From contig NZ_CP104205.1 of the NCBI RefSeq assembly GCF_025244665.1, forward strand, positions 2,663,001 through 2,727,000: a stretch of 64,000 nt of DNA, read 5' to 3'. Below, piece by piece: positions 1 to 9,644 of this stretch. Numbering within the stretch: position 1 is the stretch's first letter; the number at the start of each line of letters is the position of its first letter. The position numbers and the translations under genes are program-made. Source of the DNA: Maribacter litopenaei. Its GTDB lineage: Bacteria > Bacteroidota > Bacteroidia > Flavobacteriales > Flavobacteriaceae. Below the pieces are notes generated by a model. It had not been told where the DNA came from, made no database searches, and worked only from the letters and a program-made list of their open reading frames with translations.

Positions 1-686
1 TGAGGATGTTAAAAAGTTGAATGACATTTTTCAGGTAAACACAAGCAAGGGGCATTACCAAGCTAAAAACATCATCGTTGCCACTGGATTTTATGATATT
101 CCCAACTTATTGAATGTACCGGGAGAGGAATTGCCAAAAGTATCCCATTACTACGATAATCCCCACTTTTATGCCGGTCAGAAGGTAGCAGTTGTTGGGG
201 CAAGCAATAGTGCTATAGACGCAGCATTGGAATGTTGGAGAAAGGGGGCAGAAGTTACGCTAATTATTAGGGGGGCTGAAGTGGGTCAAAGGGTTAAATA
301 CTGGGTACGGCCGAGATATCATCAACAGGATTGAGGAAGGTAGTATTACGGCTTACTACAATAGCACCGTAAAGGCCATTCATAAGGACTCCTTGGAAAT
401 CATCAATGAAAATGGAAAATCCAAAACAATCCCCAACGATTTTGTATTGGCACTTACGGGTTATAAACCAAACTTCGAATTTCTAAAAATGTTGGGAATT
501 CATATTTCTGACGATGAAAAGAGACTACCGGAATACAATCCCGAGACTATGGAAACAAATATTTCGAATCTATATTTGGCCGGTGTAATATGTGGTGGAA
601 TGGAAACCCATAAGTGGTTTATTGAAAATTCTAGAATACATGCGAAGATGATTATAGCCAATATCTTAGGAAACAAGCATACATAA
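1..686 (+). CDS. ypdA: YpdA-family FAD/NAD(P) oxidoreductase, C-terminal part (frameshifted)
   Basis: The 5' end lies outside the window; the frame is open from base 2. The protein resembles the YpdA family, putative bacillithiol-disulfide reductases that use NADPH and FAD in the cytoplasm. Visible are a second Rossmann motif (VAVVGASNSAIDAALE), the family stretch VKYWVRPDII and a C-terminal FAD-contact segment (NLYLAGVICGG). The frame breaks at about 312-317, where CCGAGAT is read; taking the site as CCAGAT joins the two halves exactly. The stop at 686 is followed at once by the convergent efflux channel gene. The family call is firm; the thiol substrate is inferred from the family only. Confidence 0.8.
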
Positions 687-691
687 AACTT

Positions 692-2101
692 TTAATTCCA
701 ACCACCTCCCAACGCCAAGTATAAGTCCACTATAGCCTGTAGTTTCGTATTTTTAGTCGAAATAAGATCCAAATTTGTATTGAGCGCATTTTGCCGAGCA
801 TTTAATACTTCCAAGTAATTGGCCAAACCATTATCCAAAAGCTCCTGTGAATATTCCCTGGCCAAAATGTAAGCTTCATACTCTTTTTTCTTTATCCCGA
901 TTTTGTTTATGGCCGCATTGTAAGAAAAAAGAGCGTCCGAAACCTCCTTTGAAGCGTTCAAAAGTGCATATTTAAAATCTAATTTTGATTGTTCCTGTTG
1001 GGCCATGTTTACCTCATATTGGGTTCGTATTCTTCTACCATTGAACAAAGGTTGCGTTAGCCCTCCAACTACCGAGGCAAACAACGAGTTGGTATCGAAC
1101 AATTTATTTACCTCCAAGCTTTGAAGTCCTCCATTCGCAGTTAGCGTAATGGACGGGTAAAAATTACTTCTAGCGACATTCGTAAGTTCAAACGCATTAA
1201 TTAATCCATACTCTGCAGCTATCACATCCGGTCTGTTCGCTAATAGTTGAGCCGGCACTCCTGCACTTAACGATGTATTTATTTTTTGCTCTTCCAAATT
1301 GCTTCTTACGATTTCCTTGGGTTCACTACCTAAAATCAAGGACAGGGTATTTTCTAAAAGCTTCGCTGAATTTTCCAAGTCAATCAACAGGGCCTGGGCA
1401 GTATATAATTGCGCTTCGGTTTGCTTTACTGCAACTTCCGTAACACTCCCGCACTCCTTTAGGGCTTTGGTCGTTTCCAATCCGTTGGAACGATTTTCTA
1501 TGGTAAGTTTTGCAATCTGAATTTGTTCGTCCAATGACAACAGCTGGTAATATAGGGAAGCTATATTACCCACCAAGGTGCTTTTCACAGCTTTATGGGC
1601 AGCGACGGATTGTAGATAACTTGCCTCGAAAGCCCTTTTATTACTCCTAATTTTACCCCAAATATCAGCCTCCCAAGACAGTCCGCCACTTACCTCGTAT
1701 TGATCCAATCTGTTAAAAAGCCCCCCAAACTGACTATTACCTGAGATCTCCGTATGGGTATATTTTGGGTTCAGGTTTAACGTAGGAAAATAGCCGGACT
1801 TTCCCTGTTTTAGGTAAGCTTCCGAAATCAAAATTCGTTGAATGGCCTTTCGAATATCAATATTATTTTCAAGAGCTTCTTCAATATAGCTTTGAAGATA
1901 GGGATCTGTAAACAATTCCTTCCATGAAACCAAAGCCAAGGACGTACTATCCTTTTGCAAGGAATCCGTTCTAAAATATTGGGCATCCAAAGTAACATCT
2001 TTCGTTCTTTCGTATGTTTTGGCCGAAAAACATGACACCAATAAAAATGGTGCAATTGCGGCAAATCCAACTTTTATATATTTTGACAAAACCATAATCA
2101 A
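692..2101 (-). CDS. Outer-membrane efflux lipoprotein (TolC/NodT family)
   Basis: Outer-membrane channel of a tripartite RND efflux pump, 469 residues, the usual length for the NodT/OprM family. The N-terminus has a lipoprotein signal ending in LLVSC, so Cys24 should be acylated. Two OEP repeats follow, with long helices and the typical segments SWEADIWGKIRSNKRA in the first half and LLANRPDVIAAEYGL in the second. It is the last gene of the pump operon and starts 4 bases after the RND gene stops, so translational coupling is likely. ATG codons at residues 1 and 3 are both possible starts. No lesion was seen in it. Confidence 0.92.
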   Translation of the reverse strand: MIMVLSKYIKVGFAAIAPFLLVSCFSAKTYERTKDVTLDAQYFRTDSLQKDSTSLALVSWKELFTDPYLQSYIEEALENNIDIRKAIQRILISEAYLKQGKSGYFPTLNLNPKYTHTEISGNSQFGGLFNRLDQYEVSGGLSWEADIWGKIRSNKRAFEASYLQSVAAHKAVKSTLVGNIASLYYQLLSLDEQIQIAKLTIENRSNGLETTKALKECGSVTEVAVKQTEAQLYTAQALLIDLENSAKLLENTLSLILGSEPKEIVRSNLEEQKINTSLSAGVPAQLLANRPDVIAAEYGLINAFELTNVARSNFYPSITLTANGGLQSLEVNKLFDTNSLFASVVGGLTQPLFNGRRIRTQYEVNMAQQEQSKLDFKYALLNASKEVSDALFSYNAAINKIGIKKKEYEAYILAREYSQELLDNGLANYLEVLNARQNALNTNLDLISTKNTKLQAIVDLYLALGGGWN

Positions 2102-2105
2102 TTAA

Positions 2106-5100
2106 TTATTGGGCCTTTTGAACTTCTTTAAATTTTGGTGCTCCCGATATCTTCTCCTGCAACCATTGGAAGAATATAAATAAGGTAGGGATTACAAAAA
2201 CCCCAATGACTGTCCCAATCAATAATCCACCAACGGCTCCGGTACCTATCGATCTATTTCCCTCGGCCCCAACTCCGCTTGCCAGCGCTAATGGCATCAA
2301 ACCCAATATAAATGCAAAGGAGGTCATTAAAATGGGTCGTAATCTCGATTCCGCCCCTTCCACGGCCGCATCGAGAATACTAAGGCCTTGTTTACGACGC
2401 TGCAGTGCAAACTCCACAATGAGGATCGCATTTTTTGCAAGAAGACCCAATAACATAATCAAGGCGATCTGAAAATAGATATTGTTCTGTAGTCCTGCTA
2501 TTTGTGTAGTAAAATAGGCACCAAACACTCCTAAAGGCAATGAAAACAAAACTGAAAAAGGTATTAAATAACTTTCATATTGTGCGGCGAGTAGAAAATA
2601 CACGAATACCAACGAAAGCAGGAAGATGGTGGTTGTCTGATCTCCAGCATTTACTTCTTCCCTTGTCAAACCTGAATAAGCGATTGAAAAGGTCGTGGGT
2701 AGGGATTGCGCAACTTCCTCCACCGCTTTGATGGCATCACCCGAGCTATATCCGGGATTAGTGGCAGCCGTAATCTTGGTAGAGTTGAAGAGATTAAACC
2801 TGGTAACTGATTGTGCATTCATAAACCCGCTCCAAGCTTATAAATTCCGTAATGGGCGTCATAACACCTTCTGAAGTTCTTACGAACATTTGGTCAAGAT
2901 TGTCCCTGTCCGCCCTATCCTCCGGGAGAGCTTGTACATAAACCCGGTATTGCTTACCGAAACGAGAAAAATCTGCAGCAAAAACACTACCAATATATCC
3001 TTGCAATGTGGCAAATATACTACTAACGGAAACACCCAGTTCCTTGGCCCTCGGCACATTTATTTCCAATTCATATTGCGGATATCCTGTATCAAAAGAG
3101 GATTGGGCATACTGAATTTCAGGTCTTTGAGTTAAGTCGGAAATAAACTGTTTATTGATTCTATCCAAATCGGCAAAGCTACCGCTAGCACGATCCAATA
3201 AGTTTACCTCCACTCCTGAGGACCGTCCAAAACCTGGAATACTGGGTGGAGCAAAGAATACGATATTAGCTTCCGGAATCGTTGCCGCAACCCCGAACAT
3301 TTTAGCAGTTATCGATTCCATGGAAAGAGAATCCTCCCCTCTTTCATCCCAATCTTTTAATCGAACAAAGCCTAGCCCATAATTACTCCCGGCACCGCCA
3401 AGAAAACTACGCCCTTCTATAACAGAACCATCAAGTACGCCTGGAATTTGTTTTATTTTTGAATATAATTCTTCATTCACTTCATGGGTTCTATCAATAG
3501 AAGAACCGGGAGGTAGCTCAATATTCATAAACACTATTCCCCTATCCTCATCAGGCACAAAACCCGTTTTCACTACTCCAGATGACCACCAAATTCCTAC
3601 CAATGCCAATACCGTGAATAAATGCCGTTACCCACTTATGTTGATATAGAAAATTTACAGAACGACCATATTTTTTGGTCGTTGCCTTGAAACCTGAATT
3701 AAAAGCATTAAAAAATCGCTGTTTTAAATTTTTCTTTTTCGAAGCCGACTCTTCCGTATGAGGCTTCAAGAACAACGCACACAGAGCCGGGCTTAGGGTT
3801 AAGGCGTTGATGGCCGAAATTATTATAGCTACGATCAAAGTTACCCCAAACTGTTCGTAAAATACTCCGGTATATCCTTGCACAAACGTAACCGGTATGA
3901 ACACCGCGGCCATCACCAATGTAATGGAAACTATGGCTCCTGAAATTTCATTCATGGCCGTAATGGTAGCTTTTTTGGGATTCTTAGCACCTTCATCCAA
4001 TTTGGCATGTACTGCTTCCACTACCACAATGGCATCATCTACTACAATACCTATGGCCAAAACCAAGGCAAATAATGTGAGAAGATTAATGGAATAACCA
4101 AAAAGATTTAAAAAGAAAAATGTTCCAATAATGGATACAGGGACCGCTATGGCCGGTATGAGCGTGGATCTAAAGTCTTGTAGGAAAATGAACACTACTA
4201 AGAATACCAGCAAAAATGCTTCTATTAAGGTACTGGCTACTTTCTTTATGGAAGCATTCAAGAAATTGTTCGTGTTATAAGGCACAAAAATGTTGATGCC
4301 CGATGGAAGATCCGCCCTTATCTGTTCAAGTCTATTTTCAATTTCAAGAATTATTTCCCGGGCGTTGGACCCCTTTGTCTGATAAATTCCCATATTTACC
4401 GCCGGATGGCCAGCCGTCATAGAACTTGCCGCATAGGATTGGGCACCCAGTTCAATTTCGGCAATATCCTCAAGTCTAAGAAATCGGCCATTATCCAAGG
4501 CCTTTACTACTATGTTGCTGTATTGTTCCTGCGTCTTAAACCTACCACCATATTTTATAACATAGCTAAATGCTTCCCCGTCATTTTCTCCGAGAGAACC
4601 GGCTGCCGCTTCCAAACTCTGCTCGTTCAGAACGGCCACCACATCGGAAGGTATCAAGCTGTATGCAGCTAATTTTTCCGGTTGCAGCCATATTCGCATC
4701 GCGTAATCCTTAGACCCGAATACGTTAACGTTACCCACTCCATTAACCCTTTGTATTTCAGGAATAACGTTTATCTTAAGATAATTCTGAACAAAGGTTT
4801 CATCATAGTCCGGATTCGTACTATAAAAGGACATGAACATTAAGGCACTGGTCTGCTGTTTCCGGGTGGTAACACCGGTTTGAATAACAGCTTGGGGAAG
4901 TAATGAATTTGCCCTAGCCACCCTATTTTGTACGTTAACTGCCGCTATATCAGGATTGACATCCTGATCAAAAAAACATCTATCGTAGCGGTTCCACTAT
5001 TGGTAGCCGTAGAGGTAAGATAAGTCATGCCCTCCACCCCATTTATTTGTTCTTCCAATGGAATAATCACACTTTCCAAAATAGTCTCAGCGTTTGCTCC

Positions 5101-5250
5101 GGGATAGTTGGCACTCACACTAATGGTCGGTGGGGCAATATCAGGGTATTGGGTAATGGGCAAAGAGGTAAGACCTAGTAACCCCAGGATGACGATGATG
5201 ATCGAAATTACGGTTGAAAGTACTGGACGTTCAATAAACTTTTTTAGCAT
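2106..5250 (-). CDS. RND multidrug efflux transporter, AcrB/HAE1 family (three frameshifts)
   Basis: Inner-membrane proton-driven pump of the hydrophobe/amphiphile efflux family, about 1047 residues once repaired. The start MLKKFIERPVLSTVISII is typical. The paired aspartates of TM4 (GIVVDDAIVVVEAV) and the TM10 lysine (LLGLLAKNAILIVEF), which form the proton relay, are all present. Three single-base lesions split it: an 8-to-7 T run at about 4970-4976, a CCAGA-type site at 3612-3617 (CCGTGA read; repair gives the TM sequence FILVLALVGIW), and a lesion near 2816-2822 where VYGAQSVTRFN is expected. The repaired length is divisible by three, so the gene is probably intact in the organism. It sits between the fusion-protein and channel genes. 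Confidence 0.93.
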
Positions 5251-5279
5251 ATTCTAATCTATTTACAGTAATTCAACTT

Positions 5280-6401
5280 TTATCTAAACAAAGTTTTGAT
5301 AGGTTTTGCCACACTATCGAAGGCCACCGGTTTTGGAATTATTTTGGCGTCGCCCCTAAGCTTGTCAATGCCGAGCCCAACAATTGTAGTACCTGCTTGA
5401 ATACCACTATCCACTAAGTACAGATTATCCACTTCATTTATTACACCAATACTTTTGGAAACAGCGCTACTATCAGGTGTTACCTGATATACATATACAC
5501 TACCTTGCCTTTCAAATGTGCTTTCTTTGGGAACCACAATTACATTTTCATATTCTTTTGGAATCCTAATCTTTGCACTATTCCCATTTGTCAAAAGCCT
5601 TAAAGGGTTATCAAACTTCGCCCTAAAAGTAATGGCGCCCGTTGCAGCATCCACTTGTGAGTTTATCGTCTCAATTTTACCCTTTTGATCATATACACTA
5701 CCATTGGCCAAAATCAATTCCACTTCAGGAAGGTTCTTAATTTTTTCTTCTATATTATTACCCTCGGTGTCTTGGATAAAATCGAGATAGTCCTTCTCAT
5801 TCATAGAAAAATAAGCGAACACTTTACTTATATCTGCCACTATCGTCAAGGGTTGCGTATTTGTTGGACTTACCAAAGCTCCTCGTCTAAACCTAATTGA
5901 TCCAACAAATCCATCTACGGGGCTTTTAATACTACCATAATTAATATTGGCATTAATTGAATTATAGGCACTCCTTGCTTGTTCGAACTTCGCTTTGGCT
6001 GTTTCTAACTGTACCTTGCTAATTATGTTTTTTTCCACCAATGGTTTTAGCTTATCCACCTCTACCTGCGCAGCATTTACATTTGCCGATGCGGCAGCTG
6101 CATCTTGACTTAAGGACTGAGTTTCCAATTTAAAAAGTGTTTCTCCCTTTTTTACCCTTTCACCTTCGTCCACCAAAACATCCGTTATGTAACCGGATAT
6201 TTTAGCCCTTACCTCACTATTGACGATACCTTCAACGCTGGCGGGATAAGTGGTGTAAGAGGTAACATTCATAGTAGGAATTTCAATCACTTGAAATGGT
6301 AAGGCAGTTGGATTGTTCCCGGAGTTTCCAGTAGTATCTTCTCCACAGGAAAATAGCATTAAGAATGGAAGCGCAAAAAGGAGTTTGTAAATGTTCTTCA
6401 T
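5280..6401 (-). CDS. Periplasmic adaptor (membrane fusion protein) of RND pump
   Basis: AcrA/MexA-type adaptor of 373 residues that links the RND pump to the outer-membrane channel. It begins with a lipoprotein signal (LPFLMLFSC), so it should be anchored to a membrane by Cys19. The two halves of the biotinyl-lipoyl-like domain (VRAKISGYITDVLVDEGERV and SIKSPVDGFVGSIRFRRG) flank a helical hairpin rich in Ala, Gln and Lys. A beta-barrel and membrane-proximal domain follow. It starts 20 bases after the GbsR-like regulator gene and ends 29 bases before the pump gene, so the four genes form one operon. Confidence 0.93.
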   Translation of the reverse strand: MKNIYKLLFALPFLMLFSCGEDTTGNSGNNPTALPFQVIEIPTMNVTSYTTYPASVEGIVNSEVRAKISGYITDVLVDEGERVKKGETLFKLETQSLSQDAAAASANVNAAQVEVDKLKPLVEKNIISKVQLETAKAKFEQARSAYNSINANINYGSIKSPVDGFVGSIRFRRGALVSPTNTQPLTIVADISKVFAYFSMNEKDYLDFIQDTEGNNIEEKIKNLPEVELILANGSVYDQKGKIETINSQVDAATGAITFRAKFDNPLRLLTNGNSAKIRIPKEYENVIVVPKESTFERQGSVYVYQVTPDSSAVSKSIGVINEVDNLYLVDSGIQAGTTIVGLGIDKLRGDAKIIPKPVAFDSVAKPIKTLFR

Positions 6402-6421
6402 TTTGGACAGCTTGTTTGTTA

Positions 6422-6907
6422 CTAGTTTTGTTCTTTGAAATCCCTAATCCTTTGTAGGGTCTGTTCAATATTTAATTTCTCTTGTTCTAAAAAGGAATGG
6501 AAAATTTTTCCTATGTATCCCTTTTTACTATAATTTTCCGGATTGTGTTCTTGGTTGAATTCATTTACTTTTTTAGTAAGTTCCAAATCGGAATTTATAG
6601 TCTTGTACTGCTCTTTTAGCATGTTCTGCAAGAAGCTGCCGTAACTCCTAAAATATCTTTTTCGCTCACCGGGCTTTGTAAAAAATTCTACAAACTTTAA
6701 TTGTAATAAAAGATTCAAATTAGTGGAGACGGAACTTTTGCTTGCTTGGGTAATTACCATAAGCTCATCAAAAGAAAAGCCCTCCATAGAGGACAAAACC
6801 ATAATGGCATAGATACGTGCAGCAAGCGGTGGCAAATCGTGCCTCTTTTCAAAATAGAGACCCAATTCCTCTATCAACTGTTTTTTTTGTTCCGAACAAA
6901 GGCCCAT
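6422..6907 (-). CDS. GbsR/MarR-family transcriptional regulator
   Basis: DNA-binding regulator of 161 residues and first gene of the efflux operon. The winged helix spans about residues 25-90 (LPPLAARIYAIMVLSS, then FSFDELMVITQASKSSVSTNLNLL as helix-turn-helix, then the wing GERKRYF), which fits the GbsR class rather than classical MarR. A basic, helical C-terminus probably dimerises. A repeated palindrome GTTCCGAAC lies in the promoter region and again inside its first codons, which suggests autoregulation of the operon. The inducer cannot be told from the sequence. Confidence 0.88.
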   Translation of the reverse strand: MGLCSEQKKQLIEELGLYFEKRHDLPPLAARIYAIMVLSSMEGFSFDELMVITQASKSSVSTNLNLLLQLKFVEFFTKPGERKRYFRSYGSFLQNMLKEQYKTINSDLELTKKVNEFNQEHNPENYSKKGYIGKIFHSFLEQEKLNIEQTLQRIRDFKEQN

Positions 6908-6956
6908 AAGGTAAATCGTAGTACGAAAATACCTTAAAGTTCGTTTTGTTCCGAAC
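6885..6956 (-). promoter_or_regulatory. Repeated palindrome, probable GbsR operator
   Basis: The 13-mer TTTTGTTCCGAAC occurs twice, at 6885-6897 (inside codons 4-8 of the regulator gene) and at 6944-6956 (upstream of it). Each copy holds the 9-bp palindrome GTTCCGAAC, and the two palindrome centres are 59 bp apart around the start codon at 6907. The seen fact is the repeat; its role as operator for the regulator encoded next to it is inference. Confidence 0.5.
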
Positions 6957-7031
6957 CAACTATCCTAAAGTTGCGTTAATTTTTAAAATGACAGTCGAGC
7001 GGTTTGGATACTATATATGGTATACAAATAA

Positions 7032-7063
7032 AAATCCCAATTCATTATAATGAATTGGGATTT
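7032..7063 (-). terminator. Rho-independent terminator after tRNA-Arg
   Basis: A perfect 15-bp stem (7032-7046 with 7049-7063, outer AAATCCC...GGGATTT) with a 2-base centre lies 6 bases beyond the tRNA 3' end on the minus strand and runs into T-rich sequence. The position fits termination of the tRNA transcript. Confidence 0.85.
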
Positions 7064-7069
7064 GCCTAG

Positions 7070-7143
7070 TGACCCCGGAGGGATTCAAACCCCCAACCCT
7101 CAGAGCCGAAATCTGATGCGCTATTCAGTTGCGCCACGGAGCC
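7070..7143 (-). tRNA. tRNA-Arg (anticodon TCG)
   Basis: A full 74-base cloverleaf can be folded by eye on the minus strand: 7-bp acceptor stem GGCTCCG/CGGGGTC with two G-T pairs, D stem GCGC/GCGC, anticodon stem TCAGA/TCTGA with loop TTTCGGC (anticodon TCG, positions 34-36, G at 37), a 5-base variable loop, and T arm GGGGG-TTTGAAT-CCCTC. The discriminator is A and CCA is not encoded. The tRNA reads CGN arginine codons. It lies between yqeY and the efflux operon. Confidence 0.95.
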
Positions 7144-7157
7144 ATTATCCTATTTTC

Positions 7158-7607
7158 CTAAGAACTTAATTTTTGTTTTACGATAGCGGAAATTGTCTTG
7201 CCATCTGCTTGGCCTGCCAATTCCTTTGAGACTATACCCATTACCTTTCCCATATCTTTCATACCGTAAGCTCCAGTTGCATCTATGGTCTGCACCACTA
7301 CCTTTTCAACCTCTTCCTCGGTAAGCTGTTCCGGCAAAAATTGTTCAATGACCGCAACCTGGGCCAATTCCGGGTCGGCAAGATCCTGTCTCCCTTGTTC
7401 GATAAAAATAGCCGCACTGTCCTTACGCTGCTTTACCAGTTTCCGGATCAACTTTATCTCATCCTCCTCACTTATCTCTTTACCTGAACCACTGGTACTC
7501 TCCAACAAAAGTGCAGATTTGATAGCTCTCAAGGATTCCAAAGCCACGGTGTCCTTAGCTTTCATAGCTACCTTCATCTGTTCCATTACTTTTGCCTGTA
7601 AACTCAT
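7158..7607 (-). CDS. yqeY: GatB/YqeY domain protein
   Basis: Small protein of about 149 residues of the GatB/YqeY family, whose domain resembles the C-terminal domain of the GatB subunit of tRNA-dependent amidotransferase; its own role is not established. MSLQAKVMEQMKVAMKAKD at the start, the central KLVKQRKDSA and the C-terminal GKVMGIVSKEL are characteristic. The ATG at 7607 (or the adjacent one at 7610) is chosen because the longer open frame would run back through the ftsZ terminator. It lies 3' of ftsZ on the same strand but beyond that terminator. Confidence 0.88.
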   Translation of the reverse strand: MSLQAKVMEQMKVAMKAKDTVALESLRAIKSALLLESTSGSGKEISEEDEIKLIRKLVKQRKDSAAIFIEQGRQDLADPELAQVAVIEQFLPEQLTEEEVEKVVVQTIDATGAYGMKDMGKVMGIVSKELAGQADGKTISAIVKQKLSS

Positions 7608-7640
7608 CATTTGTGGTTTTTGGAATGCAAAGATAAAAAT

Positions 7641-7671
7641 AAACCCGAAAACAAGATTTGTTTTCGGGTTT
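7641..7671 (-). terminator. Terminator at the end of the dcw operon
   Basis: A 14-bp perfect stem (7641-7654 with 7658-7671, AAACCCGAAAACAA and its complement) with a 3-base loop is followed on the minus strand by ATTTTTAT. It lies 90 bases after the ftsZ stop and just upstream of yqeY, so it should end the division/cell-wall transcript. Confidence 0.85.
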
Positions 7672-7761
7672 AAAAAGTTGTTTTGACTCAATTCTAATCC
7701 ACGTTATCGTGTAAAAATGAATTGTTGGACCTTAACTGAATTTCATCGTTGCTATCATCGC

Positions 7762-9603
7762 TTAGGCTCGTTCTTGAAATTTTTTTTCCCGTGGATTATC
7801 ATTTAAATTGACCCCTTGTCTTTTATACGCTGGCTCCTTTTCAATTTCATCTATATTACTCAAGCTATTTTTAAACTTATAGTTGAAATCTTTCAACTTT
7901 CTCCTTCTTTCATCCGCCCTTTCCCTAAGCAATTCCTCAATTGGGGTTTCCATCGGGTCGATAGAGCTTTCTTGAGGTTTAGTTTCCGGAGTTGTAATGG
8001 TCTTCTTTTCAAAAACCAATTCGTCTTCAATAATTTTTGGCTCGAACTCTTCGGCCTTTGATTTAGCTCCGGTCAACCTATTTTCAAGTTCCATATAGTC
8101 GTCCAAACTATATCGGGTCTCTCCTTTTTTATTGTATTCCAAAACGGGAATAACCTCTACACTGTCCTTTACATCCAAATCCTTGATTTCATCATCAAAA
8201 TTGAACACCACTACATTTTCATTTTCTTCTTCCTCCAAGGGCATATCAAAACTCATGGAAAATTGGTCCTCTTCTTCCCGTGCATGTCTTAAGATTTCAG
8301 GTTCAATTACTTCGATATCCCTGATTTTTGCCGAAGAATCTATTATCACAAAATCCTCTTCAGAAATAGAATCGGCTATAACTTCCTCATAGAATACATT
8401 GAAGTTTCTGATATAATTGGTCGTGGGGATCAAATCAAAATCCCCTGGATCCAAAAATTGATATCTTTCCACAGCTTGCTCTATTTCTTCCTCTTCCTCC
8501 TCTACTGCCAAAGTGTGCACGGTACGCTTGTTGGAAAGTAATTCTGCCTCAGCCTTTTGATTATCTTCTAGCGTATGAATAATTTTTTTTGCTTCGGTAT
8601 TTACAATATCATCTTGTTGCTCCACGTTAAACCCCGTTGCAATGACAGTTACGGCAATGGCCTCTCCCAAGGATTCATCCTCACCTACACCCATGATAAT
8701 ATTGGCTCCGTATCCGGCTTCAATTTGAATATGGTCATTGATTTCCCCGATTTCGTCAATGGTAATCTCTTGAGCTCCCGATACTATCAGTAACAACACG
8801 TTTTTGGCACCAGTAATCTTATTGTCGTTCAATAACGGAGAATCCAAAGCTTTCATAATCGCCTCGTTTGCCCTGGAAGAGCCCGAAGCTATGGCTGAGC
8901 CCATAATGGCAGTTCCACTGTTGGAAAGAACGGTTTTAGCATCGCGCAAGTCGATATTTTGTGTGTAATGGTGCGTTATGACCTCGGCAATACCTCTAGC
9001 AGCAGTTGCCAATACTTCGTCAGCCTTTGAAAATCCAGCTTTAAAACCGAGGTTACCATAGACCTCCCTTAGTTTGTTATTATTGATAACAATCAAGGAA
9101 TCCACATTCTTTCTCAATTTTTCAATACCCTGTTGGGCCTGATCACAACGCATTTTACCTTCGAATTGGAATGGCATAGTTACAATCCCAACCGTAAGAA
9201 CATCCATTTCCTTGGCAAACTTGGCAATAACGGGAGCAGCACCAGTTCCTGTTCCCCCACCCATTCCTGCGGTAATGAAAATCATTTTGGTAGTTTTATC
9301 CAACATGCCTTTGATTTCCTCCATACTCTCCATCGCGGCCTGCTCTCCTACCTCCGGATTGGCACCAGCGCCCAATCCTTCCGTCAATGATACTCCCAAC
9401 TGAATCTTTATAGGCACTGGACTATTGTCCAAGGCCTGTGCATCCGTATTACAGATAACAAAGTCAACACCGTTAATACCGGCTTGGAACATGTGGTTAA
9501 TGGCGTTGCTACCACCGCCACCTACACCAATGACCTTTATAACGTTGCTTTGATTTTTTGGAAGATCAAAAGAGATACTATCAAATTCGTTGTGATTACT
9601 CAT
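7762..9603 (-). CDS. ftsZ: Cell division GTPase FtsZ
   Basis: Tubulin-like GTPase that forms the division ring. The GTPase domain holds VIGVGGGGSNAINHM and the tubulin signature GGGTGTGAAP, and the synergy-loop region is normal. The protein is 613 residues; about 290 of these form a long acidic, repetitive C-terminal linker rich in Glu, which is the usual form in Flavobacteriia but far longer than the E. coli protein (383). The last 20 residues are basic and may bind partners such as FtsA. The ATG at 9603 (MSNHNEFDS) is preferred over an upstream TTG at 9639. Last gene of the dcw cluster. Confidence 0.97.
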   Translation of the reverse strand: MSNHNEFDSISFDLPKNQSNVIKVIGVGGGGSNAINHMFQAGINGVDFVICNTDAQALDNSPVPIKIQLGVSLTEGLGAGANPEVGEQAAMESMEEIKGMLDKTTKMIFITAGMGGGTGTGAAPVIAKFAKEMDVLTVGIVTMPFQFEGKMRCDQAQQGIEKLRKNVDSLIVINNNKLREVYGNLGFKAGFSKADEVLATAARGIAEVITHHYTQNIDLRDAKTVLSNSGTAIMGSAIASGSSRANEAIMKALDSPLLNDNKITGAKNVLLLIVSGAQEITIDEIGEINDHIQIEAGYGANIIMGVGEDESLGEAIAVTVIATGFNVEQQDDIVNTEAKKIIHTLEDNQKAEAELLSNKRTVHTLAVEEEEEEIEQAVERYQFLDPGDFDLIPTTNYIRNFNVFYEEVIADSISEEDFVIIDSSAKIRDIEVIEPEILRHAREEEDQFSMSFDMPLEEEENENVVVFNFDDEIKDLDVKDSVEVIPVLEYNKKGETRYSLDDYMELENRLTGAKSKAEEFEPKIIEDELVFEKKTITTPETKPQESSIDPMETPIEELLRERADERRRKLKDFNYKFKNSLSNIDEIEKEPAYKRQGVNLNDNPREKKFQERA

Positions 9604-9644
9604 ATTATTTTTATTACTGGTTATAATGTGTTTATTCAATTTTT

